Source: an uncultured Methanomicrobiales archaeon
GTDB taxonomy: Archaea; Thermoplasmatota; Thermoplasmata; Methanomassiliicoccales; Methanomethylophilaceae
Assembly (NCBI GenBank): GCA_946528255.1
Contig: CAMMYR010000040.1
Coordinates: 1 to 6,512 of the forward strand
DNA: 6,512 nucleotides
Direction: 5' to 3'
Position numbers and translations under genes: made by a program. The notes beneath the pieces are model-generated. The model had not been told where the DNA came from. It saw nothing but the letters and a program-made list of their open reading frames with translations, and did not search any database. This document shows, piece after piece, positions 1-6,468 of this stretch (the first letter of the stretch is position 1; each line of letters starts with the position of its first letter).

Positions 1-286
1 TGCTTCGAGCACGTCTAATGGATGCATGTGGCTTAAGACCACGGATCTAGATACTAGAGTATCTATGCACCTCGAGTGCGGCGCGGCAGGCCCTTCTGAT
101 TCTCCGTTAAGTAGATTGTTGCCGCATAATGCTGAAGATGACTGGAAAAGGCCTATTGGCCGGATTTAACGCTTTCCTGCCCTGTTCTGACTGACAGGTA
201 GGTTATTTATTGTCGTTTTTGGATTCTTCCCCCGAACTGAACGCGATGTCTTCGTGCAATGATATCAGTAATGTTCGGGAAATCTT
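1..286. other. Left-edge spacer with inverted repeats, no convincing gene
   Basis: No supported gene. One frame is open from base 2 to a TAA at 167-169 (about 55 codons, ATG at 26), but it has unusual codons and no recognisable protein. Several inverted repeats are visible: GATAC/GTATC around TAGA (50-63), GGCC-TATT-GGCC (150-161), and CCTGT/ACAGG (181-185 with 194-198), the last followed by a T-rich stretch to 220. GCGGCA (83-88) can pair with TGCCGC (120-125), while the overlapping GGCAGG (85-90) can pair with CCTGCC (176-181). The region could hold the 3' end of an upstream transcript, or a small structured RNA. Neither is established. Confidence 0.4.
203..210 (+). promoter_or_regulatory. 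Candidate TATA box for the first Sel1 gene
   Basis: TTATTTAT lies 77 bases before the ATG at 287 and would give a leader of about 50 bases. A weaker alternative is GATATC at 261-266, which has the leaderless spacing (about 23 bases) seen for other genes here. I cannot choose firmly between them. Confidence 0.3.
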
Positions 287-1186
287 ATGTCGGATGAAGA
301 GAAGAGAGGATTCGTCTTCCACTCCTCGAATGGAGAAACGGAGCTGTCGATCGAAGAGGTGAAGCAGCTCGCAGAGCAGAACGATCCAGACGGATTGTAC
401 GCGCTCGGGATGGCATATCTCTACGGTTGGGATATCGAGGAGGACCGGGCCCTCGGATTCGAGTGTCTAGAAAGAGCCGTTGATGCGGGCCAGATCGATG
501 CCAAGGCACTGATGGTGTCCCTCTTCATGCAAGGCGATTACGATGGCATCGACAGTGAGACGGCCGCAGCATATTCCATCGAGGCGGCATCGGCCGGCAT
601 CCCCGAGGCCCAGCTGTATGCCGGGCTCGCCTACATGGACGGCGTCTCCGTGGCACAGGATTATTCCGAAGCGGCCAGGTTGTTCCGCCTGGCCATGAAC
701 CAGGGCAATCAGGAGGCCCGTACCAATCTCGGCTATCTGTACCAGAACGGTCTGGGAGTCGGAAAGGACGAGGGCAAGGCGTACAAGCTGTACCGCGCAT
801 CGGCCAAAGCTGGAAACGCCAGCGGACTGTTCCACATGGGGATCTGCTGCGAGTTCGGTATCGGTACGGCCATCGATTACCCTATGGCCAAGTCATGCTA
901 CGAAGAGGGCGCCAGGATGGGCGATCCATTCGCTTCGGAGAGGCTGGGATTCCTGTACTCCCAGGACCTCGACGGCATCGGCATGGATGCGGGGAGGTCC
1001 TTCGACTGCTTCCTTCAGGGGGCCATGGGCGGATCCGTTTCCGCCATGTACATGGTCGGATACATGTACCTCAACGGGATCGGCACCGAGGCTTCGAAGG
1101 AAGAGGCCTCCAAATGGCTCAAGATGGCCTCGGACAACGGTTACACCGAGGCAGACGAGCTACTTGCGGAGATAAACGGCCAGCGA
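287..1186 (+). CDS. Sel1-repeat (TPR-like) protein, seven repeats; ends at CGA
   Basis: The protein is a solenoid of about seven Sel1-like repeats: roughly residues 34-69, 70-105, 106-141, 142-177, 178-213, 214-250 and 251-286, each with the A-x-x-L-G-x-x-Y / A-x-x-(Y/W)-x-x-x-A-A-x-x-G pattern. A short acidic N-terminus precedes them. Sel1 proteins are scaffolds for protein-protein contacts, and no partner or enzyme domain is visible. There is no signal peptide, so it is probably cytoplasmic. The solenoid ends at Q299 and is followed by CGA (1184-1186), the only CGA codon in the gene. With the standard code the ORF continues 25 codons to a TGA at 1262-1264. Those codons are A/T-ending (several ATA and TTA) and match nothing in the repeats, so they look like intergenic DNA. 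ATG at 287 is the natural start; no clear Shine-Dalgarno sequence precedes it. Confidence 0.85.
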
Positions 1187-1280
1187 TTATGGATGCCTGC
1201 TCCAATAACCATCATATTCCGTATTAAGGCGGATTTACTGATGATGGATTATCCAATATCATGAAATTGTAGTATATCCA

Positions 1281-1286
1281 ATATAT
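1281..1286 (+). promoter_or_regulatory. Candidate TATA box for usp
   Basis: ATATAT lies in an AT-rich spacer, 31 bases before the usp ATG. A second box, GTATATC at 1272-1278, is close by. Both sit in the spacer created if the first gene ends at 1186. Confidence 0.45.
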
Positions 1287-1316
1287 CCAACTCGTCCATT
1301 CCAAAACGGGATTTCC

Positions 1317-1742
1317 ATGATAGGGAAGATACTGGTGGCTGTCGATGGCAGCGAGAACAACCATGGAGCGGTCGATGCGGCGTTAGACCTGGCCAAGGGT
1401 CTCGGCGCGGAACTCACAGCAGTGCACGTAACTCCCCAGGCGGATGCTCAGCCCAACGCCTTCGGGGGCGATACCGGCGCCAAGCAGAGGGCCGAGATCG
1501 TCGGGAAGGAGTCTGACGAGGCGTTCAGGTACGTCAACAAGGCGTCCGAAGCCGCGGGAGTCCAATGCAAGTGCCTCCTCCTGGCGGGCAACCCGGGTAC
1601 GGAGATCGTCAATGTCTCTGGGGATTACGACCTGGTCGTATGCGGCACCCTCGGCCGCGCGGGCCTCGCCAAGGCGATCATAGGCAGCGTTTCCAGCGAA
1701 ATCGCCAAGCACTCCAAGTGCGCGGTCATGATCACGAGGCGA
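1317..1742 (+). CDS. Universal stress protein, UspA family, ATP-binding type; ends at CGA
   Basis: A single-domain Usp. The N-terminal beta strand ILVAVDGSEN (residues 5-14) carries the usual Asp (D10) for nucleotide contact. The C-terminal signature G-x2-G-x9-G-S is complete (G110, G113, G123, S124), as in the ATP-binding subgroup of the family. Such proteins are cytoplasmic dimers thought to act as ATP-linked stress or signalling switches; the specific role here is unknown. The last strand (AVMITR, to R141) ends the fold, giving 141 residues, normal for the family. The next codon is CGA (1740-1742), the only CGA up to there. With the standard code the ORF adds 28 residues, runs through a hairpin at 1752-1769, and stops at a TGA (1824-1826) overlapping the next start codon. 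That tail has no counterpart in the family as I know it. Confidence 0.88.
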
Positions 1743-1773
1743 TGCCTCGAAGGCCGGGGAGACCCGGCCCTTT
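1735..1773 (+). terminator. Two tandem hairpins after usp, possible terminator
   Basis: CGAGGC-GAT-GCCTCG (1735-1749) is followed by a perfect 7-bp GC stem GGCCGGG/CCCGGCC around the GNRA-type loop GAGA (1752-1769), then CTTT. The first hairpin contains the CGA that appears to end usp. The T-run is short, so termination is plausible but unproven. An mRNA-stabilising 3' structure is the other option. Confidence 0.4.
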
Positions 1774-1783
1774 CCCATACCAT

Positions 1784-1790
1784 GTTTTAT
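1784..1790 (+). promoter_or_regulatory. Candidate TATA box for the second Sel1 gene
   Basis: GTTTTAT at 1784-1790, 33 bases before the ATG at 1823, lies in the 80-base gap left if usp ends at 1742. It is a weak match, supported by position only. Confidence 0.3.
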
Positions 1791-1822
1791 CTATCCGCCA
1801 TCCAATCGAAGGTCCGATACCA

Positions 1823-2476
1823 ATGACGGACAGCATCCTCGAGAGGGCCCAGGCCGGAGACGCCGAAGCCCAGTACCAGATCGGCCTGAAGCACATCTAC
1901 GGCACGGACGCCCCCAAGGACTCCTCGGAGGCCGCCCGCTGGTTCGCGAAGGCGGCGGAGCAGGGGTACCTCCCGGCGAAGCGCGAGATGGGGATCCTCC
2001 TGGCCTCCGGCGACGGCGTGGAGCAGGATCTCGAGACCGCCGTCTCATACCTTTCGCTGGCCGCCGACCAGCTGGACCCCAGCGCCCTGTACCACCTCGG
2101 CCTGATGTACGAGATCGGGATGGGGGTGCCGAAGGACCTGCAGAAAGCCGTCAGGATGCTGGCCTACGCGGCAGAGATGGGATTCCCCGGTGCCGACATC
2201 GATGCCGAGAGGATCGACAACATCCTGACCGCCGAGCGCAACAGGAAGCTCAGGGCCAGGCCCATCCTCAAGCTGCAGATCTCCGACGTCGACGTCGAAG
2301 CCGCATGCTGCAAGCGCATGCTGGACGCCCTCCTCGCACAGGACATAGTGTTCATCGATTCGTACAAGGGCCCCGCCCTGCTCGGCGAGGACAAGGACGG
2401 CATGGATGCCGTATTGGATTCATGCCCTTTCTGCGGCGCCCGCGTACAGCAGATCCCGAGGGATACGAAATTCCGA
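1823..2476 (+). CDS. Sel1-repeat protein with C-terminal CxxC; ends at CGA
   Basis: Starts MTDSILERAQAGDAEAQYQ and has three Sel1 repeats (about residues 14-49, 50-85, 86-121), then a 95-residue C-terminal part that I do not recognise. This part has a basic stretch (about 137-146) and ends in CPFCG (C201, C204), half of a zinc-ribbon-like motif with no partner pair. The first in-frame CGA is at 2474-2476, giving 217 residues. With the standard code the frame stays open through a spacer with a good TATA box, joins the next gene in frame, and stops at 3148. A separate promoter and leaderless ATG at 2600 argue that the fusion is not real. The frame is also open upstream to 1565, but that is antisense-like shadow over usp, so ATG 1823 is chosen. 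If CGA is arginine, residues up to a CC pair near 2511 might belong to this protein. Confidence 0.75.
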
Positions 2477-2570
2477 ACCGGATCCGGGCAACCGCAGCTT
2501 TTCCGAGGATGCTGCGGGCGCCCGTTCCTTACGCCAGATATCGCAGAAGCACCATTCTGGTCGGTTTACC

Positions 2571-2580
2571 TATTTATATT
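2571..2580 (+). promoter_or_regulatory. TATA box for the coiled-coil operon
   Basis: TATTTATATT ends 19 bases before the ATG at 2600. Its centre is about 25 bases from the ATG, the spacing expected for a leaderless archaeal transcript. It lies inside the long standard-code reading frame, which is strong evidence that a new gene begins at 2600. Confidence 0.7.
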
Positions 2581-2599
2581 TTCAAGGACATCCGCAACT

Positions 2600-3148
2600 A
2601 TGGATTCCAATTACTCAATAGACGATGCAGTAGCGGTACTCCGCAAAACCGTGGAGAGGAAAGCCTCCGAGATAGCGGCCTTCGAGAAGAAGATGAGGCG
2701 CTACAGGAAGGAGGACCGCCGCCAGGCCACCGAGGAGCTCATCGCATACCTCAAGGCCGACAGGATCGCCTACCTTTCGGTCATCGCCGACATGACCGAT
2801 GACGACAAGCTGCTCGAGGGCATCGACACCGAGTCCATCGTGGTGGACTGCCCCAAGCTCTACGACGAGTACCTCTCCGGCCTCGACGCCGACAGCCTCG
2901 AGAACGAGCTGGATGCCGAGGAGATCCGCGCCGATTACTGCGACGAGGTCCTGGACATCATGTGCGAGGGCATCGGAGAGGAGGCCCTGAGCAACAAGAA
3001 GATGCTGAAGGCCCTCCTGGACGACCCGGACGCGTGCAGCATCATCGGCGAGTACATATTCTACGACGACGACCTCTACGCCTACCTCAACGAGCTCATC
3101 GCGAAGAAGGCCAAGAAGTCGAAGAAGAAATCCAAGAAGAAGGACTGA
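2600..3148 (+). CDS. Unrecognised acidic helical protein with lysine-rich tail
   Basis: 182 residues, no family recognised. Residues 1-60 are helical with mixed charge (a likely coiled coil around AAFEKKMRRYRKEDRRQATEEL). The middle is strongly acidic (many D/E, for example DDDKLLEGIDTE and YDDDLYAYLNEL). The last 14 residues are almost all lysine with alanine or serine (KKAKKSKKKSKKKD). An acidic body with a basic tail suggests binding to nucleic acid or to another protein, but that is inference. No membrane segment or signal peptide is visible. ATG 2600 is chosen because a TATA box sits at leaderless spacing. The gene ends with an ordinary TGA (3146-3148) and contains no CGA codon. Only 2 bases separate it from the next gene, so the two form an operon. 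Confidence 0.72.
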   Translation: MDSNYSIDDAVAVLRKTVERKASEIAAFEKKMRRYRKEDRRQATEELIAYLKADRIAYLSVIADMTDDDKLLEGIDTESIVVDCPKLYDEYLSGLDADSLENELDAEEIRADYCDEVLDIMCEGIGEEALSNKKMLKALLDDPDACSIIGEYIFYDDDLYAYLNELIAKKAKKSKKKSKKKD

Positions 3149-3150
3149 AC

Positions 3151-3819
3151 TTGCCCGGTAGCAAATACGAGCGCGAACTGCGTTTCATAGACACCGACGT
3201 CCGCAGGCTGAAGGCCCAGCTGGCCAACATCGCGGATTTCATGCCCGCCGACCCCGCGGAGGCGGCGAAGAAGGCCGAGCAGATAGAGGAGATCGAGGCC
3301 CGCATAGCCCAGCTCCTGGCCAGGAAGAAGGAGATCGAGGATTCCTTCGTCGCCGCAGGCCTGGATGTCCCGGACATCTCCAGGAACCTCAACGCCAACA
3401 CCTGCAGGGACAACGCCCAGTACGATTCCACGGTGGAGACCGAGGAGGAGGGCGCCCCGCGCTCCCCCGCAGGCCTGGACGACCTCGGATCCGACATCAA
3501 AGCGATCACCGACGAGATCATGGAGCTGGAGGTCCAGCTCATGAAGGCCGAGATCGACGATACCGGCGAGGCCCCCAAGATAAGGATGAGCATCAACGCC
3601 CTGCGCGACAGGCGCGAGGACCTCATCCACGCCATGAAGGAGGCCAAGGCGGCCAAGCCCGAGCCACAGAAGGCCGACGATTCCACCGCCAAGAGGATAG
3701 AGGCCCTGGAGGCGGACAACCGCGCCATAAGGTCGCAGCTATCCGGCGTACGCTCCGATATGATGGACATAAAGGAGCAGCTCAGGGAGCTGCTGGAAGC
3801 CCTCGGAAGGGGCGAGCGA
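3151..3819 (+). CDS. Unrecognised coiled-coil protein; ends at CGA before a terminator
   Basis: 222 residues and rich in heptad-like helix: about residues 5-70 (KYERELRF to KKEIEDSF), 110-150, and 170-220 (a long E/R/L-rich run ending LRELLEAL). A proline- and acid-rich linker lies between. It is probably an oligomeric structural or adaptor protein; no enzyme motif is visible. The start is TTG 3151, with AGGA at 3141-3144 spaced 6 bases away and the upstream gene's TGA 2 bases before it. A later ATG (3241) would drop the first helix. The gene has one CGA codon, at 3817-3819, nine bases before a terminator hairpin. With the standard code the ORF runs through the hairpin and its T8 tract (encoding SRPARAGLFFP) to a TAA at 3859-3861. 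A gene translating its own terminator is very unlikely, so the CGA is taken as the end. Confidence 0.75.
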
Positions 3820-3828
3820 AACCATTCC

Positions 3829-3855
3829 AGGCCGGCTCGCGCCGGCCTTTTTTTT
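3829..3855 (+). terminator. Hairpin plus T8 terminator after the coiled-coil operon
   Basis: A perfect stem GGCCGGC/GCCGGCC (3830-3836 with 3841-3847), extended by an A-T pair, has a TCGC loop and runs directly into eight T (3848-3855). It ends the plus-strand operon. It lies 6 bases beyond the apparent end of the minus-strand gene, but has no T-run in that direction. Confidence 0.85.
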
Positions 3856-3861
3856 CCTTAA

Positions 3862-4296
3862 TCGCTGGTAGAAGCTGGACCAGTTCTCCTCGCCGGTCTT
3901 GTCCTCGAACTTGGGTATGCCCTCGGAGAAGTCGTCCCAGTCGATGGGCTCCCTGGAGAGGATGACATAGGAGCTGTTCTTCGCGGTGAATTTGATCGCA
4001 TCGTTGGAGACCATCAGGTCCACATCGAACAGGGCGATGAAATCCGCGTCCTGGTACTCCCCCTCGGGATCCAGGATGCTGCGGTCCCTGTGGATGCTTG
4101 TGTATTTGACCTTCTTCGTCCCTCCCAGGAGGGTCCTGAAGCTCTTGGTGACGCGGTCGATGAAGTACCCGTTGCCGATATCGAGGGTCCAGAAATCCAC
4201 GTTCTCGTTGGCCTCGACGTCGACCTTGTCCCACCCGTCGAAATCGTCCTTGCGGGTGCCTGCGTAAATCCTGTATTGGGCCTCCTTCGATATCAT
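3862..4296 (-). CDS. Unrecognised protein; ends at CGA
   Basis: 144 residues starting MISKEAQYRIYAG; no family recognised. The composition is that of a small soluble alpha/beta protein, rich in D, F, W and Y, with alternating strand-like segments (VDFWTLDIGNGYFIDRV, ADFIALFDVDLMV, SSYVILSREP). There is no signal peptide or membrane helix. ATG 4296 is chosen because CTAAATAC (plus 4318-4325) sits at leaderless spacing. A longer form from an in-frame ATG at 4347 would place that box inside the gene. The only CGA codon is at 3864-3862 (after FYQ), between the gene body and the neighbouring operon's T8. With the standard code it would run on through the opposite gene's terminator to a TAG at 3739, translating antisense of that gene. 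It is divergent from the protease gene and may be co-regulated with it. Confidence 0.65.
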
Positions 4297-4307
4297 GCAA
4301 CGTGCAT
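4295..4307. repeat. Inverted repeat over a start codon
   Basis: ATGCA-ACG-TGCAT: 5-base arms with a 3-base spacer, overlapping the start codon of the minus-strand gene. It could be an operator in the divergent promoter region, but it is short enough to arise by chance. Confidence 0.25.
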
Positions 4308-4317
4308 ACGTGGGTTC

Positions 4318-4325
4318 GTATTTAG
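4318..4325 (-). promoter_or_regulatory. Candidate TATA box for the minus-strand gene
   Basis: On the minus strand this reads CTAAATAC, centred about 25 bases before the ATG at 4296, again leaderless spacing. Confidence 0.45.
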
Positions 4326-4352
4326 CGGTATCACCCCGATGCTCCAACCGTT

Positions 4353-4360
4353 CATATATC
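4353..4360 (+). promoter_or_regulatory. TATA box for the protease gene
   Basis: CATATATC is centred about 25 bases before ATG 4381. It argues against the in-frame upstream ATG at 4341, which precedes it. Confidence 0.65.
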
Positions 4361-4380
4361 TGATACGGGATTGGGGTGCC

Positions 4381-5250
4381 ATGTTCTCAAAGGCCTTCGA
4401 TAAGGCATCCGCATTCACCCACCCGCTGGTTATATCCACGCGCACCCACGACGGGAGGGTCAAGACGGATGTGGCCTCCTTCATCGCAATCAACGACAGC
4501 TGGGCCATCACGGCCGCGCACACGTTCGACAGCTTCGTGAAATACCAGGCCGATCAGAACAAGATCAAGGAGATCGACGAGATCAACCGGAACAGGGCGG
4601 ACTCCATGCCAGCCTCGGTGCTGAAGCACGATCCCGAATCCATCACCAACCACTCCTTCTGGTGGGGATGGGACGACATCAGGATGACCAAGGCGGTGGT
4701 CAACAGGCAGATGGACATCGCCGCCGTCCAGCTGGACGGCCTCGGGAACCATGTCACGGCTTTCCCCATCCTGGCCGACCTCGAGCGCCCCCGCCCCGGC
4801 ACCAGCCTGCTCCGCCTGGGGCATTCGTGCAACAACATCCAGACGGAGTTCGACGAGGCCCACAAGAACTTCAGGCTCCCGCCCATCAACCACAGGGACA
4901 TAATCTTCCCGATGGAGACCATGCACACCCGCACCATCGACCAGGGGAAGACCAAGGACGACAAGTACCGCATGATCTACATGGAGACCTCCACCCCCGG
5001 CCTCGGCGGCCAGTCCGGCGGACCGATCGTGGATGTGGAAGGAAGGGTCCATGCCATGCAGGTCAGGACCGTGCACATCCCAACCGGATTCCACCCCACG
5101 GTGGAATACGAGGGTTCCACTGTTATAGAGAACCAGTTCCTGAACCTCGGCGTGGGTCTGAGCATCGCCTCCATCAGGGAGTTCCTGGACGACAACGATG
5201 TCCGCTACGACGCCGAGGGCGACGAGTCTGGGTACAGGATCACGGGCCGA
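4381..5250 (+). CDS. Trypsin-fold (chymotrypsin-like, S1/S7-type) serine protease; ends at CGA
   Basis: 289 residues with a full catalytic triad in the usual order: H47 in AITAAH, D112 in MDIAAVQL, and S212 in GLGGQSGGPI (the GxSGGP signature). It is therefore probably an active peptidase or closely related, cleaving peptide bonds of an unknown substrate. There is no signal peptide and no PDZ domain, so it does not look like HtrA; it may act inside the cell. ATG 4381 is supported by the TATA box. The open frame extends upstream to 4090, but that part overlies the minus-strand gene. The domain closes with the helix IASIREFLDDNDVRY, and the first in-frame CGA is at 5248-5250 (after YRITG). The standard-code end is a TGA at 5290-5292, with a 13-residue R/P/S-rich extension antisense to the next gene. 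It overlaps the convergent phosphatase gene by 11 bases (or 53 with the longer end). Confidence 0.85.
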
Positions 5251-5896
5251 AGGCCCTCTCCACAGCCCCGAAGATCTCCTTCGGATCCTTGACGTAATCA
5301 AGCTTCCAGCCGCGGCATAGCCCCTCCGGGAGGGAGTAGCCGTATGCCGCCGCAATGAACGGCACCCCGCATGCGGATGCGCTTCCGAGGTCGTCCGGGG
5401 AATCCCCTATCATGATTGCCCTGTCGGGCGTTATCCCGGTCTCCGAGAGGCAGGATGCGATCATCTGCGCCTTCGGCTTCATATCCTCCGCATCCGCTCC
5501 ACGCACAGGCCCGAATAGGTCCCTTACACCCCATCTGACGAGCATCTCCTCCGCCAGGCGCTCCAGCCTCATGGTGGCCACGGCCAAACAGTATCCTGCA
5601 TCGTGCAGGCCCCTGAGGCATTCCAATATGCCGTCGAAGGGCCGGATCATGGATTCACCACGGCTCAGGTAGAAGTTCCTGTAGACGCCCATGGCATCGG
5701 CGGTGCCGACTGCATCAAGACCGAAGATCCGCTGGATGTTCTCCCTCAGGGAACCGGACATGGCGCCCTTGAGGACATCGTCCGGGGGAACGGGCAGCCC
5801 TATGGCCCTGGCGGTCAGCCTGTAGCACTCGACGATCCCCGTCGAAGTGTCGGCCATAGTGCCGTCCATATCGAATATCACGAGCCTCCCGTTCAT
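5240..5896 (-). CDS. HAD-superfamily phosphatase, phosphoglycolate-phosphatase-like
   Basis: 218 residues with all HAD motifs: motif I D9-x-D11-G-T (FDMDGT), with nucleophile D9 and acid/base D11; motif II T108 (VATMR); the lysine K140 (KPK); and motif IV G164-D165-S166-x-D168-D169. The helical cap between motif I and motif II places it in the Gph/PpaX-like subfamily I. Phosphoglycolate or another small phosphate ester is the probable substrate class, but this cannot be settled from sequence. Start ATG 5896 is chosen because it gives the standard distance to motif I and sits about 25 bases from a TATA box. An extension to a TTG at 5938 would add CGA codons and include that box. It ends with an ordinary TGA (5242-5240) and has no CGA codon. 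Confidence 0.9.
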   Translation of the reverse strand: MNGRLVIFDMDGTMADTSTGIVECYRLTARAIGLPVPPDDVLKGAMSGSLRENIQRIFGLDAVGTADAMGVYRNFYLSRGESMIRPFDGILECLRGLHDAGYCLAVATMRLERLAEEMLVRWGVRDLFGPVRGADAEDMKPKAQMIASCLSETGITPDRAIMIGDSPDDLGSASACGVPFIAAAYGYSLPEGLCRGWKLDYVKDPKEIFGAVERAFGP

Positions 5897-5916
5897 GGTT
5901 CGCGATAGCCCGCCAA

Positions 5917-5925
5917 CAATATATC
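5917..5925 (-). promoter_or_regulatory. TATA box for the HAD phosphatase
   Basis: On the minus strand this reads GATATATTG, centred about 25 bases before ATG 5896, so the transcript is probably leaderless. Confidence 0.6.
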
Positions 5926-5992
5926 GATTCGGGAGCAATCATCCCTCAAAGTATTGCGATTTGATATTAAGCAATAAAAAATAATGATGTTA

Positions 5993-6018
5993 AGTTATTA
6001 GCTTAATTAATAAAGGAC
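5993..6018 (+). repeat. 26-base direct repeat, copy 1
   Basis: Matches 6469-6494 at 25 of 26 bases (A versus C at position 22). The core includes TTATTAGCTTAATTAATAA, whose ends TTATTA and TAATAA are inverted, followed by GGAC. It lies 10 bases before a TATA-like box, so a promoter-linked regulator site is a reasonable guess. Confidence 0.8.
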
Positions 6019-6028
6019 ATAAGCATAG

Positions 6029-6036
6029 TTTATTAT
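6029..6036 (+). promoter_or_regulatory. TATA box for the last gene
   Basis: TTTATTAT is centred about 28 bases before ATG 6060, a leaderless or near-leaderless arrangement just after repeat copy 1. Confidence 0.5.
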
Positions 6037-6059
6037 CTTCGACTGCATCTGCGACAGCA

Positions 6060-6452
6060 ATGGCCACAGCAAGAGTCAGCCGCACTGATTTAGCAGAGCT
6101 ATTCCACAAGGGTGCATTGCGCAAGAGACAGGAATCCAATAGATTCGCAATCATGTCGGTTCAGTTCCCGAACAAGGGCAAGCTGTACTCAGCTCTGGCG
6201 GATTATACCGCTGTCGATGCACGCTACTACGACATGGCATCATGGTACTACTCCGGAGAGATGAGCAGCCTCGAGGACGGCAGCGAGGATGATCTGCTCA
6301 TGCTCGTGGCGGTGAGCGAGCTGTCGCCGAAGCTGTATGCGATGTATCTCAGAGAGATAGATCCCGAATCACGCGAAGCAGAGAAGATGACGCATAAGCT
6401 CCTGATGCAGCTGAAAACTTCCATCAGACAGGAGTTGTCCAATAACTTGTAA
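6060..6452 (+). CDS. Unrecognised 130-residue protein between direct repeats
   Basis: 130 residues, no family recognised. The N-terminus is basic (ARVSR, LRKRQ). The middle is aromatic (DYTAVDARYYDMASWYYSGE), followed by an acidic loop (SSLEDGSEDD) and a helical C-terminus (EAEKMTHKLLMQLKTSIRQEL). There is no signal peptide or membrane segment. Codon use is more A/T-ending than in its neighbours (GCA, TTA, AGA, AAT), and the flanks are very AT-rich, which may mark a recently gained or differently expressed gene. It ends with TAA and contains no CGA codon. ATG 6060 follows the TATA box directly. The 26-base repeat occurs on both sides. Confidence 0.7.
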   Translation: MATARVSRTDLAELFHKGALRKRQESNRFAIMSVQFPNKGKLYSALADYTAVDARYYDMASWYYSGEMSSLEDGSEDDLLMLVAVSELSPKLYAMYLREIDPESREAEKMTHKLLMQLKTSIRQELSNNL

Positions 6453-6468
6453 TTAAATTAGTTAGTTT

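Noticed and set aside
27..43. A 5-bp stem with a 7-base loop CTTAAGA that resembles a tRNA-Leu(UAA) anticodon arm
   Set aside because: No proper acceptor stem, T arm or TTCGA-type loop could be built around it, so it is most likely chance.
2..169. A frame open from the left edge to a TAA, possibly the end of an upstream gene
   Set aside because: About 55 codons with atypical codon use and no recognisable protein; this length is expected by chance. A CGA in another frame at 6-8 could equally end an upstream gene, but nothing shows which.
1740..1826. Translational coupling of usp to the next gene through an ATGA overlap
   Set aside because: It depends on the 28-residue tail being real. The tail lies beyond the Usp fold and crosses a terminator-like hairpin, and the next gene has a candidate TATA box.
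2420..2536. A zinc ribbon formed by CPFCG and a downstream CC pair if the CGA codons are read as arginine
   Set aside because: The second half is CC rather than CxxC, the codon use decays, and the other five genes indicate that the protein ends at 2474-2476.
1565..3148. A single 527-residue protein
   Set aside because: The first 86 codons are an out-of-frame shadow of usp, and the rest joins two genes separated by a promoter.
3146..3148. TGA reassigned to an amino acid, leaving CGA as the only arm of termination
   Set aside because: TGA ends two genes here at sensible places (3146-3148 and 5242-5240), and no gene needs to be read through a TGA.
4387..5355. A 322-residue minus-strand frame opposite the protease
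   Set aside because: Antisense shadow of a GC-rich gene; the plus strand carries a full protease triad.
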